A model generated the notes under the pieces. It saw only the letters and a list, made by a program, of their open reading frames with translations. It had not been told where the DNA came from and did no database searches. A stretch of DNA of 24,843 nucleotides from a virus. The stretch is taken from IMG/VR virus record IMGVR_UViG_3300046463_000849, positions 1-24,843 of that record; one strand, written 5' to 3'. Each line of letters opens with the position of its first letter. Position 1 is the first letter of the stretch. The translations under genes and the position numbers were made by a program. Below are positions 6,065-13,884 of the stretch, in pieces.

Positions 6065-8232
6065 CAGGCTGCCGCCTCTAAATCGATAGTCTTCGGCAGG
6101 ACGAGCTCGTCGACCGCGACCGTGTAGAGGGTCTGAAAGTCGCCGCCCGTTACCGGCACCAGGTCGAGGTTGACGACGGTCGCATGCTTGCCCAGCGTCC
6201 CGATCGGGTCCGGGACGAGCCCGATTGAGACGGCGGGGTCGCTGTTGGTGATCGTCAGGAATCGGCCTTTGTTCGATTGCGCTGTCACGGTGTTCTGCAT
6301 CGCGCGGCTGAGCGTTCCGCCATGCGCGCCGTCGAAGGTAAAGAAGGTCGCCGGCGGCAGGAAACCGAGGACCGGCTCGCTGCTGCCCTGGCTTCCGATG
6401 CCGGGGCCGAGCGCCACATATTGGACGCCGGTGAGGAGGCCCGCGACGTTGGTCATCTCCGTAATGTGGACGCCGTCGGTCACCGTGCATTGAGTGGTGA
6501 CCCTGACCGGCGCCTGCTGGCCGGGGTGCTCGACCGCCGTCAGGATTTCGCCCCTCTGGTCCGCGGGGCCATCAACCACGGTTAACGAGCTGATCACGGT
6601 TTCCGGCGTCATGTTGAAGAGGTCGACCGCGTCGTCGTCGACGACATAGCTCCCCGCCAGGTCGTCGTAGTGCAGTTCGCCGGTGAGGACCGCGACCTTG
6701 GCCCCGGTGCGCGCGGTATAACCCGTGGCATACCCGGTGGCGTAGACATCCGTCCCCGCGTCCGCCGCGGGGAGGACGACCCCATGGCCGATGCTGCACC
6801 CGATCGTCGCCTCGCAGAAATTGTTGCCTGTGCCGCTGGCGACGAGGCGATAACCGATGATCTTCCCCAGGGCCTCTCCGGCCGGGAGCCGGCGATCGTG
6901 GAGGAGGAGGTTCTTCCTGCAGCTCAGCGTCTCGGCGAACTTGGCCCAGGTGCCCTCGAACTTGATCTTGACCGCCCGCGCCCGCATCCGCAGCTTCGCC
7001 CGCGCCAAGAGGAGGAGGAACTGGAGGCTCATCTGACCGCGGTCGGTCGGGATATAGGCGTTGCGCCTGAGATCGCCGATCGGCAGCGCACCGCCCTCGT
7101 CGACCGGCTGGTCGACCAAGGTCGAGTTGAGCGTCAGCGTCTCGATTTCAGCGCCGGCAGGGTCGGTGAGGATCGACTGGACGTCGGCCGAGACGGTGAA
7201 GCTGACGACCTCGCTGCGCTTCCTCGACGCGGCATAGCTGAGTTTGAAATCAGCGATGATCGGCGAGCAGGTGAAGACGACGTCGAAATTCTTCCAGTTG
7301 ATGAAGAAATCGTGGGGCGACCCCTGGAACCCCAGGTTGAGTCCGCTGGTGCCGCCGATCTCTTGAGCCGGACGATCGAAGCCAAGGACGTCGGTATTGT
7401 CCGACTTGTCGATATAGCGCACCGCAAAGGACTCGGCCTGCATCGCGGTCGCGAGGGTGGCAGTCGAATCGGGCGCCATCGACCAGCCGCCCGAGAGCGA
7501 CGTATTGGGCGCCGGCCAACTGCTCAACAAACCGTCGCCTGTATAGCTCGACACCAGGGGCCAGGGGTAGGGCGAGCCGGCCGCCTGGAACACCGCGACA
7601 AGCGGGGCCGTCAGGTCGACTTCTCCCGTGGCCGCCTGGGTGAAGGTGAGGGTTGCGGTTCCGACGATCTGGCGCAGCGGTGTCGCGCCAAAGGTGACCT
7701 CGACCGCGTCGTAGAAATGCTCGGCCTCGGATACGTCGATGAGGCCGTCCTCGCCGTCAAGAACGTCGCTGACCGTTACTTCCAGCGTCGTGCGATCGAT
7801 GTGGTAAAGCGCCGAGCGCGCCTCGATCACGGTATCGGGGTCGCCGACCCCCTCGACCAGGAAGACCGGGTCCGACCACGGCAGCACCCGAAGCGTCGCC
7901 GCGAGAGCTTCCTTGCGTGCCGGGTAATCGGACGGCCGCGCGATAAAGAGGAGCCGCACGACTTCGTCCGTCAGGCGTTCCGGCACCCCGACAAGGCGCC
8001 CGTGAAAGAGGGCGACGACCGAAACACCGTCGAACCAGCTGACCCAGCACCATTGATGTCGGCCGGGCCCCAGAAGCCCGATGCGCGGGTTGGCCACCTC
8101 GATCGTAAGCATCGCGAAATCGCCCTCGATCTGGGCGACCTCAAGCTCGAATATCGCCTCGTCCTCGACCTGCACCCCGACGCCGAATGTGGTTCCCTCG
8201 TCACACCAGGCGAAATAGTACGGACCCGACAT
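6064..8232 (-). CDS. Baseplate hub / tail-tip protein
   Basis: A 722-residue protein starting MSGPYYFAWCDEGTTFGVGV. The first 130 residues carry a pattern seen in phage tail hubs: QIEGDFAMLTIEVANPRIGL, GRHQWCWVSWFDGVSVVALF, HGRLVGVPERLTDE and LARPSDYPARKEA-like helices. A mid part with KNLLLHDRRLPAGEALGKII and a C-terminal beta domain (LFNMTPETVISSLTVVDGP) follow. It would close the tail tube and carry the fibres (gp27/gpJ-like role, inferred). ATG at 8232 follows GGAGG with seven bases between and begins directly after the previous TAG. The stop overlaps the next ATG. No lytic-enzyme motif is visible. Confidence 0.8.
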   Translation of the reverse strand: MSGPYYFAWCDEGTTFGVGVQVEDEAIFELEVAQIEGDFAMLTIEVANPRIGLLGPGRHQWCWVSWFDGVSVVALFHGRLVGVPERLTDEVVRLLFIARPSDYPARKEALAATLRVLPWSDPVFLVEGVGDPDTVIEARSALYHIDRTTLEVTVSDVLDGEDGLIDVSEAEHFYDAVEVTFGATPLRQIVGTATLTFTQAATGEVDLTAPLVAVFQAAGSPYPWPLVSSYTGDGLLSSWPAPNTSLSGGWSMAPDSTATLATAMQAESFAVRYIDKSDNTDVLGFDRPAQEIGGTSGLNLGFQGSPHDFFINWKNFDVVFTCSPIIADFKLSYAASRKRSEVVSFTVSADVQSILTDPAGAEIETLTLNSTLVDQPVDEGGALPIGDLRRNAYIPTDRGQMSLQFLLLLARAKLRMRARAVKIKFEGTWAKFAETLSCRKNLLLHDRRLPAGEALGKIIGYRLVASGTGNNFCEATIGCSIGHGVVLPAADAGTDVYATGYATGYTARTGAKVAVLTGELHYDDLAGSYVVDDDAVDLFNMTPETVISSLTVVDGPADQRGEILTAVEHPGQQAPVRVTTQCTVTDGVHITEMTNVAGLLTGVQYVALGPGIGSQGSSEPVLGFLPPATFFTFDGAHGGTLSRAMQNTVTAQSNKGRFLTITNSDPAVSIGLVPDPIGTLGKHATVVNLDLVPVTGGDFQTLYTVAVDELVLPKTIDLEAAA

Positions 8233-8445
8233 CTACCGGCCTCCGAACCACCAGCCGCCGGCGACAGCCGAGATGACGAAGAAGGTCAAAAGCACGACGA
8301 GGAAATAGGGGCCGGCCTGGCTCCGCCTCTGCCGCGGCGGCATAGCGGCCGCTGCCCTCTCGCGCAGTGCTCGCCGGACGAAATGCACCCCTCCCATCCG
8401 GTTGCGGATAAACCTGCCGCGGTCGTCGCGATCAGGCTCGGGCAT
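8233..8445 (-). CDS. Small single-pass membrane protein in tail-tip module
   Basis: A 70-residue protein. The N-terminal half is strongly basic (RGRFIRNRMGGVHFVRRALR); residues about 49-66 (YFLVVLLTFFVISAVAGG) are a transmembrane helix, ending WWFGGR. ATG at 8445 overlaps the preceding stop and has AGGAGG five bases upstream. The hub gene starts directly after the stop. The basic side in and short C-terminus out would fit the positive-inside rule. A membrane protein inside a tail-tip operon could be involved in superinfection exclusion or assembly; neither can be shown from sequence. Confidence 0.75.
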   Translation of the reverse strand: MPEPDRDDRGRFIRNRMGGVHFVRRALRERAAAAMPPRQRRSQAGPYFLVVLLTFFVISAVAGGWWFGGR

Positions 8446-8879
8446 CAGACCTCCTCGAACTCCATGGTCCATGCCACGCCAGCTTCCCATTCCGCGATCG
8501 TGGCGTCGAGGGGCGTTGTCATCATCATCGAGAGGCGGGGCCGGTAGAATGTCCAGGGCCCGACAACCCGCGAGCTGCCGTCGACGACCGGCCTCTCCGG
8601 GGTTCCGCCAGTCAGGTAGGCCAACTCCTCGATGCAATCGATCGTCACCAGCCGGCCGGGCCAGACACCGTCATTGGCGGGCGGGCTCTGGTCGTTGCCG
8701 GTGATGACCGTGCGGAATTTCTGGAACTGGGAGGGGCTGAGGTTGATCAAGGCGCCGTTGACGGTGCGGCGCATGTTCGCCGAGGCGGCAATCGGGATCA
8801 GCTGCTGCTTCAATCCGCGTGCCGAGTATGGGGGGATGCCCATTCCCGTGAGGACGAGCAGCGTGTCGAAATCGGCCAT
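8445..8879 (-). CDS. Conserved tail-tip protein following the tape measure
   Basis: A 144-residue protein with TGMGIPPYSARGLKQQLIPI, NMRRTVNGALINLSPSQFQK and a short GVWPGRLVTIDCIEELAYLT segment. I recognise this pattern from phage tail modules of alphaproteobacteria, where it sits between the tape measure and the baseplate hub, but no function is established; a distal-tail or tail-tip initiator role is inferred. ATG at 8879 shares its A with the tape-measure stop, and the stop overlaps the next ATG, so it belongs to a translationally coupled chain. Confidence 0.8.
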   Translation of the reverse strand: MADFDTLLVLTGMGIPPYSARGLKQQLIPIAASANMRRTVNGALINLSPSQFQKFRTVITGNDQSPPANDGVWPGRLVTIDCIEELAYLTGGTPERPVVDGSSRVVGPWTFYRPRLSMMMTTPLDATIAEWEAGVAWTMEFEEV

Positions 8880-11344
8880 CAGGTATAGGAGCTCGGCTTG
8901 CGCCCGCCCGACGTCATCTGCCGGCGCCGTGCCGTGCGCTCCAGACTGTCTGCGGTCCTGCTGTCGCTATGGGCGTCGAAGTATTGACCGTCGAGGACGA
9001 TCGTAAAGGCGCTCCTCGACAATCCACCGCCGCCTGCCGCCACTATCCCACCCATCGCGAAGTGCTGCGGGGCGGGGTTCATTGCATCGACAAACCCGCC
9101 CATCTCGAAGCGCGGGATTTGCATGTTGTTGAGCCTGTGGAAGAGGTCGGCCCCATAATGGCGCACGGCCGCAACCCTGGTGACGGCTTCGCCGGCGGTC
9201 GCCCAAATGGGGACCCGGTCCCTGCCGCTCGGCCCATTGACGATGCCGCCAGTGGCAAAGGTGCCGGAGAAATTGTCGGAGGACCCGCCCGCCGCCGCGC
9301 CTGCGCTGCCGCCTGTCACCGCGTCCTTTACGGCAGCGCCCTTGCCGATGATATCGTTGATCCCCTTAGTGATGCCCGCGATCACATCAATCAATGGCTG
9401 AAAGAAATCGGTGATCTTCTGAACGGCGCTCTCGAAAAGATCGAGCAGGTATTGCTTGAGCGCGTCGAACTTCTCGTGCATCCACTCGCCGATGTGGAGG
9501 ATAGCATCGTCAAAGCCCTTGGCGAACGCATCGAAGGCATTCCCGAGCGCGTCGCCGAAATGCTCATGGAGGAAGGCCGAGATTTCCTTGACCGGCCCGA
9601 ACGCCAGGACCAGAGCCGCCCCTACGGCCACAATCGCCGCGCCGAGCAGGATCCATGGCGCAGCGGCGGCATCGACCCAGAGGAAGGCGGTCTTGAGGGT
9701 GCCCAAGGTGCCTGTTATCAGCCCGAGCGAGGAGACCAGTTTACCGATCACCAACACAACCGCGCTCACCGCGGTTACGGCCGCGACAGACGCAACGGGC
9801 CATTCCTTGCCAAAGTATTTGGCGACGTCGCTGATCAGACCGAATATCTGGTGCAGGCTCTCGGCCAAAAGCGCGAAAGCGTTCCCGACGCCCCTCAATG
9901 CCGGGCCGACGACATCGACAACGGTTTGCGCAAATTCCCGGATTTCCTTTTGATTATCCGCCAAGGTCTGCGCGAATTCCTTCATACCCCCGGTAAACAT
10001 CTGCCCGAAAATGTTGCCGACGGCATCGGACAAGCCTCCGACTACGGTCTTCAGCTTCTCGAACGCCCTCATAAACCCGAGCGCCATCTTTTCTTCTTCG
10101 TCGGTCGGCAGGATGTTGAGCGCCTTCAACTCCTCCTGGAACTCCCGTAGCGCTTCGCCGCCCTGCTTCAGCAGCGGCACCATCGCCAGCGCTCCCCGCC
10201 CCATCATCCGCATGACCTCGGCGGTTTGCTTGGCCGGGTCCTGGATGGCCTTGATGTGGTCGGCGAACTCTCGCAGCGCCTGGTCGGTGTCCGATCCCGG
10301 CGACCCGGTGAATGTCGGCGTCCGGGCACCGAGGCCAATCTGTGCCCCCTCCGCTGTGCCGGAGGCGTTCTGCTTCGTCATCTGATCTTGAAGTTCTTGG
10401 TTGTGTTTTTTTGCCGCTTCCGCGCGCACGCGCTCGGCCTCGGCCAGCTTTTCGACGGCTATCTTCTGCGCGTCGATCGCTTCCTTGGCGCGCTGTTGTG
10501 CGATCGTCAGCGCCTGTTCGGCATCACGGATCTGCAGTTTGAGCCGGGCGTCGGTCTCCTGACTGTTGTTGGAATTGCGATAGGCGTCTTGCAGGTCTTT
10601 CAGCTTTTGCGCGGCGTTCTGGACACCGACATTTGCCTGCAGTATCGAGGTGCCCGACTTGTCGAGGGCGAGTTGCGCCTGCTCAACCGACGTCGTCAGG
10701 TTGCGATAGGAGTCGGCGAAATGGTCGACAGGGGGCTTTGCCGCCGCGAGTTTTTCCGCCGCTGCATCCGCCGCCTCGCGTGCTTGGCCGAGCCCTCTGG
10801 AAAAGCGTTCAAACGCCGTCGCCGCGACTTCGCCCGAGATGCCAGTCTGCCCGGCGGCAAATTTGAGACCCTCGAACTTCTCAACCGATGAGCCAAAGAC
10901 GGCGGCCTGGTTTCGGGCCTCGATCGTTGATTCTGCAGCGCGCTTGCCCAGCTCGAAAAAACCCGCCGCGGCGGCGACGGCCGCTGCGGCAACACCGTTA
11001 AAGCCGTGCGTCAACTCCCCGAGCAACCCGCCGATGGCGCCAAACCCGCCGCCGAGCTTGTCGAGGCTGGCGACGATGCCGTCGAGCGCCTCGCCGAGAC
11101 CTCCGCTATCGCCGGCACCGGTTTCCTTGATCGCGTCCCTGAGGCCGGACACCTTAACCCGCGCCTGCTCATAGGCGTCGGCAAGGCCGCGTATTGCTGT
11201 CGTGTCGCCGGTCTGATTTGCTTCGGTCGCCGCAGCGCGCAACTCGCTTCCCAGCGCTCTGACTTGGGCCTGGGCGAGCGCCAGGTCGGCGCGCATCTGA
11301 CTCGCATCGGCTCGAATGCCTATTGTGAGATTTTGGTCAGCCAT
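8879..11344 (-). CDS. Tape measure protein
   Basis: An 821-residue protein that sets tail length and is ejected with the DNA. The N-terminus (ADASQMRADLALAQAQVRAL) is typical of alphaproteobacterial tape measures. Residues 1-190 are Ala/Gly-rich helix; 190-330 is a long charged coiled coil (KLKDLQDAY, RLKLQIRDAEQALTIAQQRA); 516-585 is a strongly hydrophobic segment that may insert into a membrane during ejection; the C-terminus has GGIVNGPSGRDRVPIWATAG and GEAVTRVAAVRHYGADLFHR, a conserved end motif. By the usual 0.15 nm per residue this predicts a tail near 120 nm. The ATG at 11344 has no good SD. The stop overlaps the next start (TGATG). Confidence 0.92.
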   Translation of the reverse strand: MADQNLTIGIRADASQMRADLALAQAQVRALGSELRAAATEANQTGDTTAIRGLADAYEQARVKVSGLRDAIKETGAGDSGGLGEALDGIVASLDKLGGGFGAIGGLLGELTHGFNGVAAAAVAAAAGFFELGKRAAESTIEARNQAAVFGSSVEKFEGLKFAAGQTGISGEVAATAFERFSRGLGQAREAADAAAEKLAAAKPPVDHFADSYRNLTTSVEQAQLALDKSGTSILQANVGVQNAAQKLKDLQDAYRNSNNSQETDARLKLQIRDAEQALTIAQQRAKEAIDAQKIAVEKLAEAERVRAEAAKKHNQELQDQMTKQNASGTAEGAQIGLGARTPTFTGSPGSDTDQALREFADHIKAIQDPAKQTAEVMRMMGRGALAMVPLLKQGGEALREFQEELKALNILPTDEEEKMALGFMRAFEKLKTVVGGLSDAVGNIFGQMFTGGMKEFAQTLADNQKEIREFAQTVVDVVGPALRGVGNAFALLAESLHQIFGLISDVAKYFGKEWPVASVAAVTAVSAVVLVIGKLVSSLGLITGTLGTLKTAFLWVDAAAAPWILLGAAIVAVGAALVLAFGPVKEISAFLHEHFGDALGNAFDAFAKGFDDAILHIGEWMHEKFDALKQYLLDLFESAVQKITDFFQPLIDVIAGITKGINDIIGKGAAVKDAVTGGSAGAAAGGSSDNFSGTFATGGIVNGPSGRDRVPIWATAGEAVTRVAAVRHYGADLFHRLNNMQIPRFEMGGFVDAMNPAPQHFAMGGIVAAGGGGLSRSAFTIVLDGQYFDAHSDSRTADSLERTARRRQMTSGGRKPSSYT

Positions 11345-11386
11345 TTGCGCACATCAACTTCATTGATTTTTAACACTCCGAGGCGG

Positions 11387-11755
11387 ATGAATGGCCCGAT
11401 GAAAAAGGGACTGAAAACTGCTCTCGCCGTGGTCGCGCCGGCCGGCGCGATTCTCCTGATGACTGTCGTCGCGGTCGCGCTCCACGATCCAGGCGCGCCC
11501 CGGGCCCAAAACCGCGTGCAACAGCACAGCGTCAGACCCGCCTATTGCGCCGGCTCAGGCACCTACCGCCTCCCCGAGTGCGGCTTGACCGAGAAGCAAG
11601 CGCTCGAAGTGGAGGCAGTTTCAGTCAGGGAAAAGCAGGAGCGGGATTACCGCGCATTGATGGGTTGCTTGAACTTCTCTTACCGCGGCGTGCATCCCTA
11701 CAGCGACGAAAGCTGTCTGGACGACGCAGACCGAAGATATCAGGCGGGACATTAG
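11387..11755 (+). CDS. Plus-strand membrane-anchored/exported small protein (moron candidate)
   Basis: A 122-residue protein on the strand opposite to the tail operon. Residues 9-32 (GLKTALAVVAPAGAILLMTV...) form a single hydrophobic segment preceded by MKK, a signal anchor or signal peptide. The remaining part has four cysteines (YCAG, PECG, MGCLN, ESCLDD), suggesting a disulphide-bonded periplasmic domain. It fills the 407-base gap between gp10-like and tape-measure genes almost exactly, and its TAG overlaps the opposing TAA. GAGGCGG precedes ATG at 11387; the in-frame ATG at 11399 is an alternative. Upstream is A/T-rich (GATTTTTAAC), a weak promoter candidate. Opposite orientation and export signal suggest host-altering cargo; the function is unknown. 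Confidence 0.65.
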   Translation: MNGPMKKGLKTALAVVAPAGAILLMTVVAVALHDPGAPRAQNRVQQHSVRPAYCAGSGTYRLPECGLTEKQALEVEAVSVREKQERDYRALMGCLNFSYRGVHPYSDESCLDDADRRYQAGH

Positions 11756-12231
11756 GTCACATCGTCGATCGCCGCCTTGATCGCCTCTGTCGCTTCCGGC
11801 CTCGTCGCCGCGAAGGGGCCGCGCAGGAACATCCGGGCGGTAATGTTTACCCGCCGCTGGTAGGACCTTACGTCCTCTCCGCGCCGGCGCCTGAAAGCCT
11901 GCACTTGAACCGAGCCGGTTGCGCCGTATTCAAGGGCCGCGGCTTTCCCGGCGTCGTAATTGCCCCTTTTGCCGCTGCCGGCACCCTTGTCGATGATCAC
12001 CCGGACCCGGGCGCGCACCCAGTCGGGGCCGCTGTCGAGGAACCCCTGGATCTCGTTGAGGAGTTTCCCCGTCCGCACCGGTACGGCCGCCTTCACCCGC
12101 GACAGCATCTTCTCCTCGATCGGCCGCAGCCGGACGAGGAGGGCCTTTTGCAGGTTTGGCGGGAGGTCGGTGAACCGGGCAATCTCCTTGGTCTCGTTGA
12201 AATCGAAGGACAAGGTGATCGGTGCCGCCAT
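11752..12231 (-). CDS. HK97 gp10-like tail/neck protein
   Basis: A 159-residue basic protein: LPPNLQKALLVRLRPIEEKM, LSRVKAAVPVRTGKLLNEIQ, then a beta region (DWVRARVRVIIDKGAGS) and a C-terminal ARMFLRGPFAATRPEATEAI helix. The VPVRTGKLLxxI motif is characteristic of gp10-type phage proteins, which usually sit between head-closure and tail-terminator genes. Here it lies after the chaperones and before the tape measure. ATG at 12231 follows GTGAGGGG, a strong SD. Its TAA overlaps the TAG of the convergent plus-strand gene at 11753-11755. The role in tail completion is inferred from family. Confidence 0.75.
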   Translation of the reverse strand: MAAPITLSFDFNETKEIARFTDLPPNLQKALLVRLRPIEEKMLSRVKAAVPVRTGKLLNEIQGFLDSGPDWVRARVRVIIDKGAGSGKRGNYDAGKAAALEYGATGSVQVQAFRRRRGEDVRSYQRRVNITARMFLRGPFAATRPEATEAIKAAIDDVT

Positions 12232-12235
12232 CCCC

Positions 12236-12517
12236 TCACTCCTCGCTCGACAGTTCCAGTATCCGCAGCTGGCGCTTGATCGCGTCCCCGTCGCCGCTTG
12301 CCGCGAGGGCCGCTATCGAGAGGGCTTCACGGAGGGCCCGGGCGTGCTCTCTTGCCTCTATCATCAAAAGCGCCGCTATCTGGCGCGGCGTTTTTCCCCA
12401 TACGGCGTCTTCGGCGTAACCGAGGACTGTCAGTCGGTGGATCGCTCGGGCGAGCTCGTCGCCGGGGCTGCGGGGCTGTCCGGGGCCGGTGTCGCGCCCT
12501 GAAACACCGCGGCGAAA
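12236..12517 (-). CDS. Tail assembly chaperone, -1 frame extension (gpT-like part)
   Basis: From 12517 the -1 frame reads 93 codons to TGA at 12236-12238. Its conserved-looking part is DELARAIHRLTVLGYAEDAV followed by WGKTPRQIAALLMIEAREHA, then a charged helix ending RILELSSEE. There is no start codon with an SD: an internal ATG at the LLMIEA position has none, so the natural product is the fusion with residues 1-110 of the zero-frame chaperone (202 residues). It would recruit tube subunits to the tape measure. The gp10-like gene starts 4 bases after the stop. It may be left unannotated by automatic calling because it lacks a start. Confidence 0.75.
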   Translation of the reverse strand, partial: FRRGVSGRDTGPGQPRSPGDELARAIHRLTVLGYAEDAVWGKTPRQIAALLMIEAREHARALREALSIAALAASGDGDAIKRQLRILELSSEE

Positions 12518-12843
12518 GGGCCGGCTATGCTGGCCGGCAACGACATTTCAGCGATGGCAGCGAGGGCAAGCGACTGGTCGGCCCCGGACCATCTGGCAGC
12601 GGCTTCCTCCTCCTCGACGCCCTCCGCGTGCGCCGATGCCGCAATTGCGGCCGCGGCCAGCTCGGGGAATATGTCGACGATCGTGGCCGGGCTGGAGCCG
12701 GCACCCAATAGCACCTGCGCCTCGGGAAAGCGCTTTACCAGCGCGCCGATTTCCCGGGCGCTGAGACCGAAGAACTCGACCTCCTGGCCGCCGCCGAGCC
12801 GCACCTTCTTCGATAGCGGCATGATGTCGAGAAGAGACGGCAT
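12430..12843 (-). CDS. Tail assembly chaperone (gpG-like, zero frame)
   Basis: A 137-residue protein: MPSLLDIMPLSKKVRLGGGQ, EVEFFGLSAREIGALVKRFP, then an Ala/Glu-rich helix. The opening resembles tail assembly chaperones that coat the tape measure during tube growth. It lies between tube and tape-measure genes, starting 1 base after the tube stop (ATG at 12843). The last 28 residues after Phe110 are low-complexity Pro/Ala/Ser-rich, as expected of a frame that is bypassed when ribosomes shift at CCCTTTC. The fused product would be 202 residues. Confidence 0.85.
   Translation of the reverse strand: MPSLLDIMPLSKKVRLGGGQEVEFFGLSAREIGALVKRFPEAQVLLGAGSSPATIVDIFPELAAAAIAASAHAEGVEEEEAAARWSGADQSLALAAIAEMSLPASIAGPFAAVFQGATPAPDSPAAPATSSPERSTD
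12514..12520 (-). promoter_or_regulatory. Programmed -1 frameshift slippery site CCCTTTC
   Basis: In minus-strand reading the heptamer is C CCT TTC in the zero frame of the chaperone (Pro109-Phe110), an exact X XXY YYZ site. Slipping back one base reads CCC TTT and then continues in a frame with no stop until 12236, matching the second chaperone ORF. This is the gpG/gpGT arrangement of lambda-like tails. Confidence 0.75.
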
Positions 12844-12844
12844 G

Positions 12845-13387
12845 TCAGTACACAACCTCGTCGGTGATTCCGTGGGTGATGAGGCCAAAACTGCCGACGA
12901 CCATCAGCCCGCCGATCCCGGTGCCGGTCGTCAGCGCGAGGACTTCGCCGTCGACTTCGAGGATTGAATACTGCTGGCCGATCCATTCGAGCGCACCGCC
13001 TGGCGCAATCGTGACGTTCGGGAAATCGGCCTGCTCCTTGTCGCCCGTGCTGTTGGTGCCGATAAAGCGCAGCGCTCCGGTGACGTTGCCGACGTCCAGG
13101 ATGTTGACGATGCTGCCGGCCTGGGAGCCGAGGAAGGCCAGCGCCAGGTTCTCCGGCGTGATTTCTTCAAGCTGCACCTTCAACGCCATGCCGAGCTGCA
13201 CGACCGGGTTGAGGTCGAGACGGCGGATGCCCTCCTGCGCGTTATAGTGCGGGAGGCGCGTGACGGCCGGGGTCGTCGTCAGGCTGGGAGCATTGCCGAG
13301 AAACCGGTAGCTGACGTCGAGCGCGCCCTTCCATTTCACAATGCCCCGGCCGATGCGGTAATTGAGGGGGCTGGGTGAGGTGGCCAT
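12845..13387 (-). CDS. Major tail (tube) protein
   Basis: A 180-residue protein starting MATSPSPLNYRIGRGIVKWK. It shows the tube-protein pattern: N-terminal GRGIVKWKGALDVSYRFLGN (ring-fold first strands), LDLNPVVQLGMALKVQLEEI, TPENLALAFLG, and a C-terminal beta part with VDGEVLALTTGTGIGGLMVV. It polymerises around the tape measure to form the tail tube. ATG at 13387 with AGGAGAG six bases upstream is strong. A longer frame to 13618 would overlap the terminator gene and is rejected. It directly precedes the frameshifted chaperone pair, the standard siphovirus order. Confidence 0.9.
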   Translation of the reverse strand: MATSPSPLNYRIGRGIVKWKGALDVSYRFLGNAPSLTTTPAVTRLPHYNAQEGIRRLDLNPVVQLGMALKVQLEEITPENLALAFLGSQAGSIVNILDVGNVTGALRFIGTNSTGDKEQADFPNVTIAPGGALEWIGQQYSILEVDGEVLALTTGTGIGGLMVVGSFGLITHGITDEVVY

Positions 13388-13416
13388 GAAATTCTCTCCT
13401 TTTTGAAGGGCGGCCC

Positions 13417-13878
13417 TTAGGTGCCGGCTACCTTGTAGGGATAGGTAAAGACGATCGTCAGCAGCATCCGCCTCTCCCTCGACTCGGCCACGGCCGGCTC
13501 CAGCACGCAGCTCTCGTAGCGGATTTCGCCGTCGGCGGTCGTTCCCGACGGGTCGGCGCCGATGGCCGCGAGGAGTTCCGTGTCTTGCGTCAGCGCCGAG
13601 AGAAAGCGCTCGGCGCACTGGTTCAAAAGCGTCCCGACATCCGGCTCCGAGGCGTAGGCGAGGATGAAGATTTCCGGCGTCAGTTCCCGGTTCTGCCGAC
13701 GCGAAAAACGCTCGCTCAGGGGCCCGTCGAGCCGCGTCTCCGACCCGTCGTGGATGATAATCGCCGGCCGGGTAAGACCCGCAGCGTCGGCGGCATTGCG
13801 TACCGCCGCGTTGATGCCCGACGTCCCCTGGGCGATGAGGAGGAGACGGGCGAGGATCGTCTCGCGACCGGAGGCCAT
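13417..13878 (-). CDS. Tail terminator / minor tail protein
   Basis: A 153-residue protein: N-terminal helix (MASGRETILARLLLIAQG), a beta/alpha middle with RPAIIIHDGSET and the RRQNRELTPEIFILA strand, a helix SALTQDTELLAAIG, and a final strand RMLLTIVFTYPYKVAG. This alternation, length and position directly before the tail-tube gene match tail terminators (lambda gpU/HK97 gp10-region proteins), which cap the tube and join it to the head. ATG at 13878 lies 6 bases after the previous stop and has no clear SD, so coupling is likely. No diagnostic motif; assigned by pattern and synteny. Confidence 0.65.
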   Translation of the reverse strand: MASGRETILARLLLIAQGTSGINAAVRNAADAAGLTRPAIIIHDGSETRLDGPLSERFSRRQNRELTPEIFILAYASEPDVGTLLNQCAERFLSALTQDTELLAAIGADPSGTTADGEIRYESCVLEPAVAESRERRMLLTIVFTYPYKVAGT

Positions 13879-13884
13879 CAGCAG

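Noticed and set aside
6670-8547. A 625-codon plus-strand open frame opposite the hub gene.
   Set aside because: Its protein is Arg/Asp/Gly-rich low-complexity, a typical mirror of a G/C-rich gene; the minus strand has a coherent hub protein with RBS and coupled neighbours.
8969-10150. A 393-codon plus-strand frame opposite the tape measure.
   Set aside because: Mirror frame; the minus strand encodes a recognisable tape measure.
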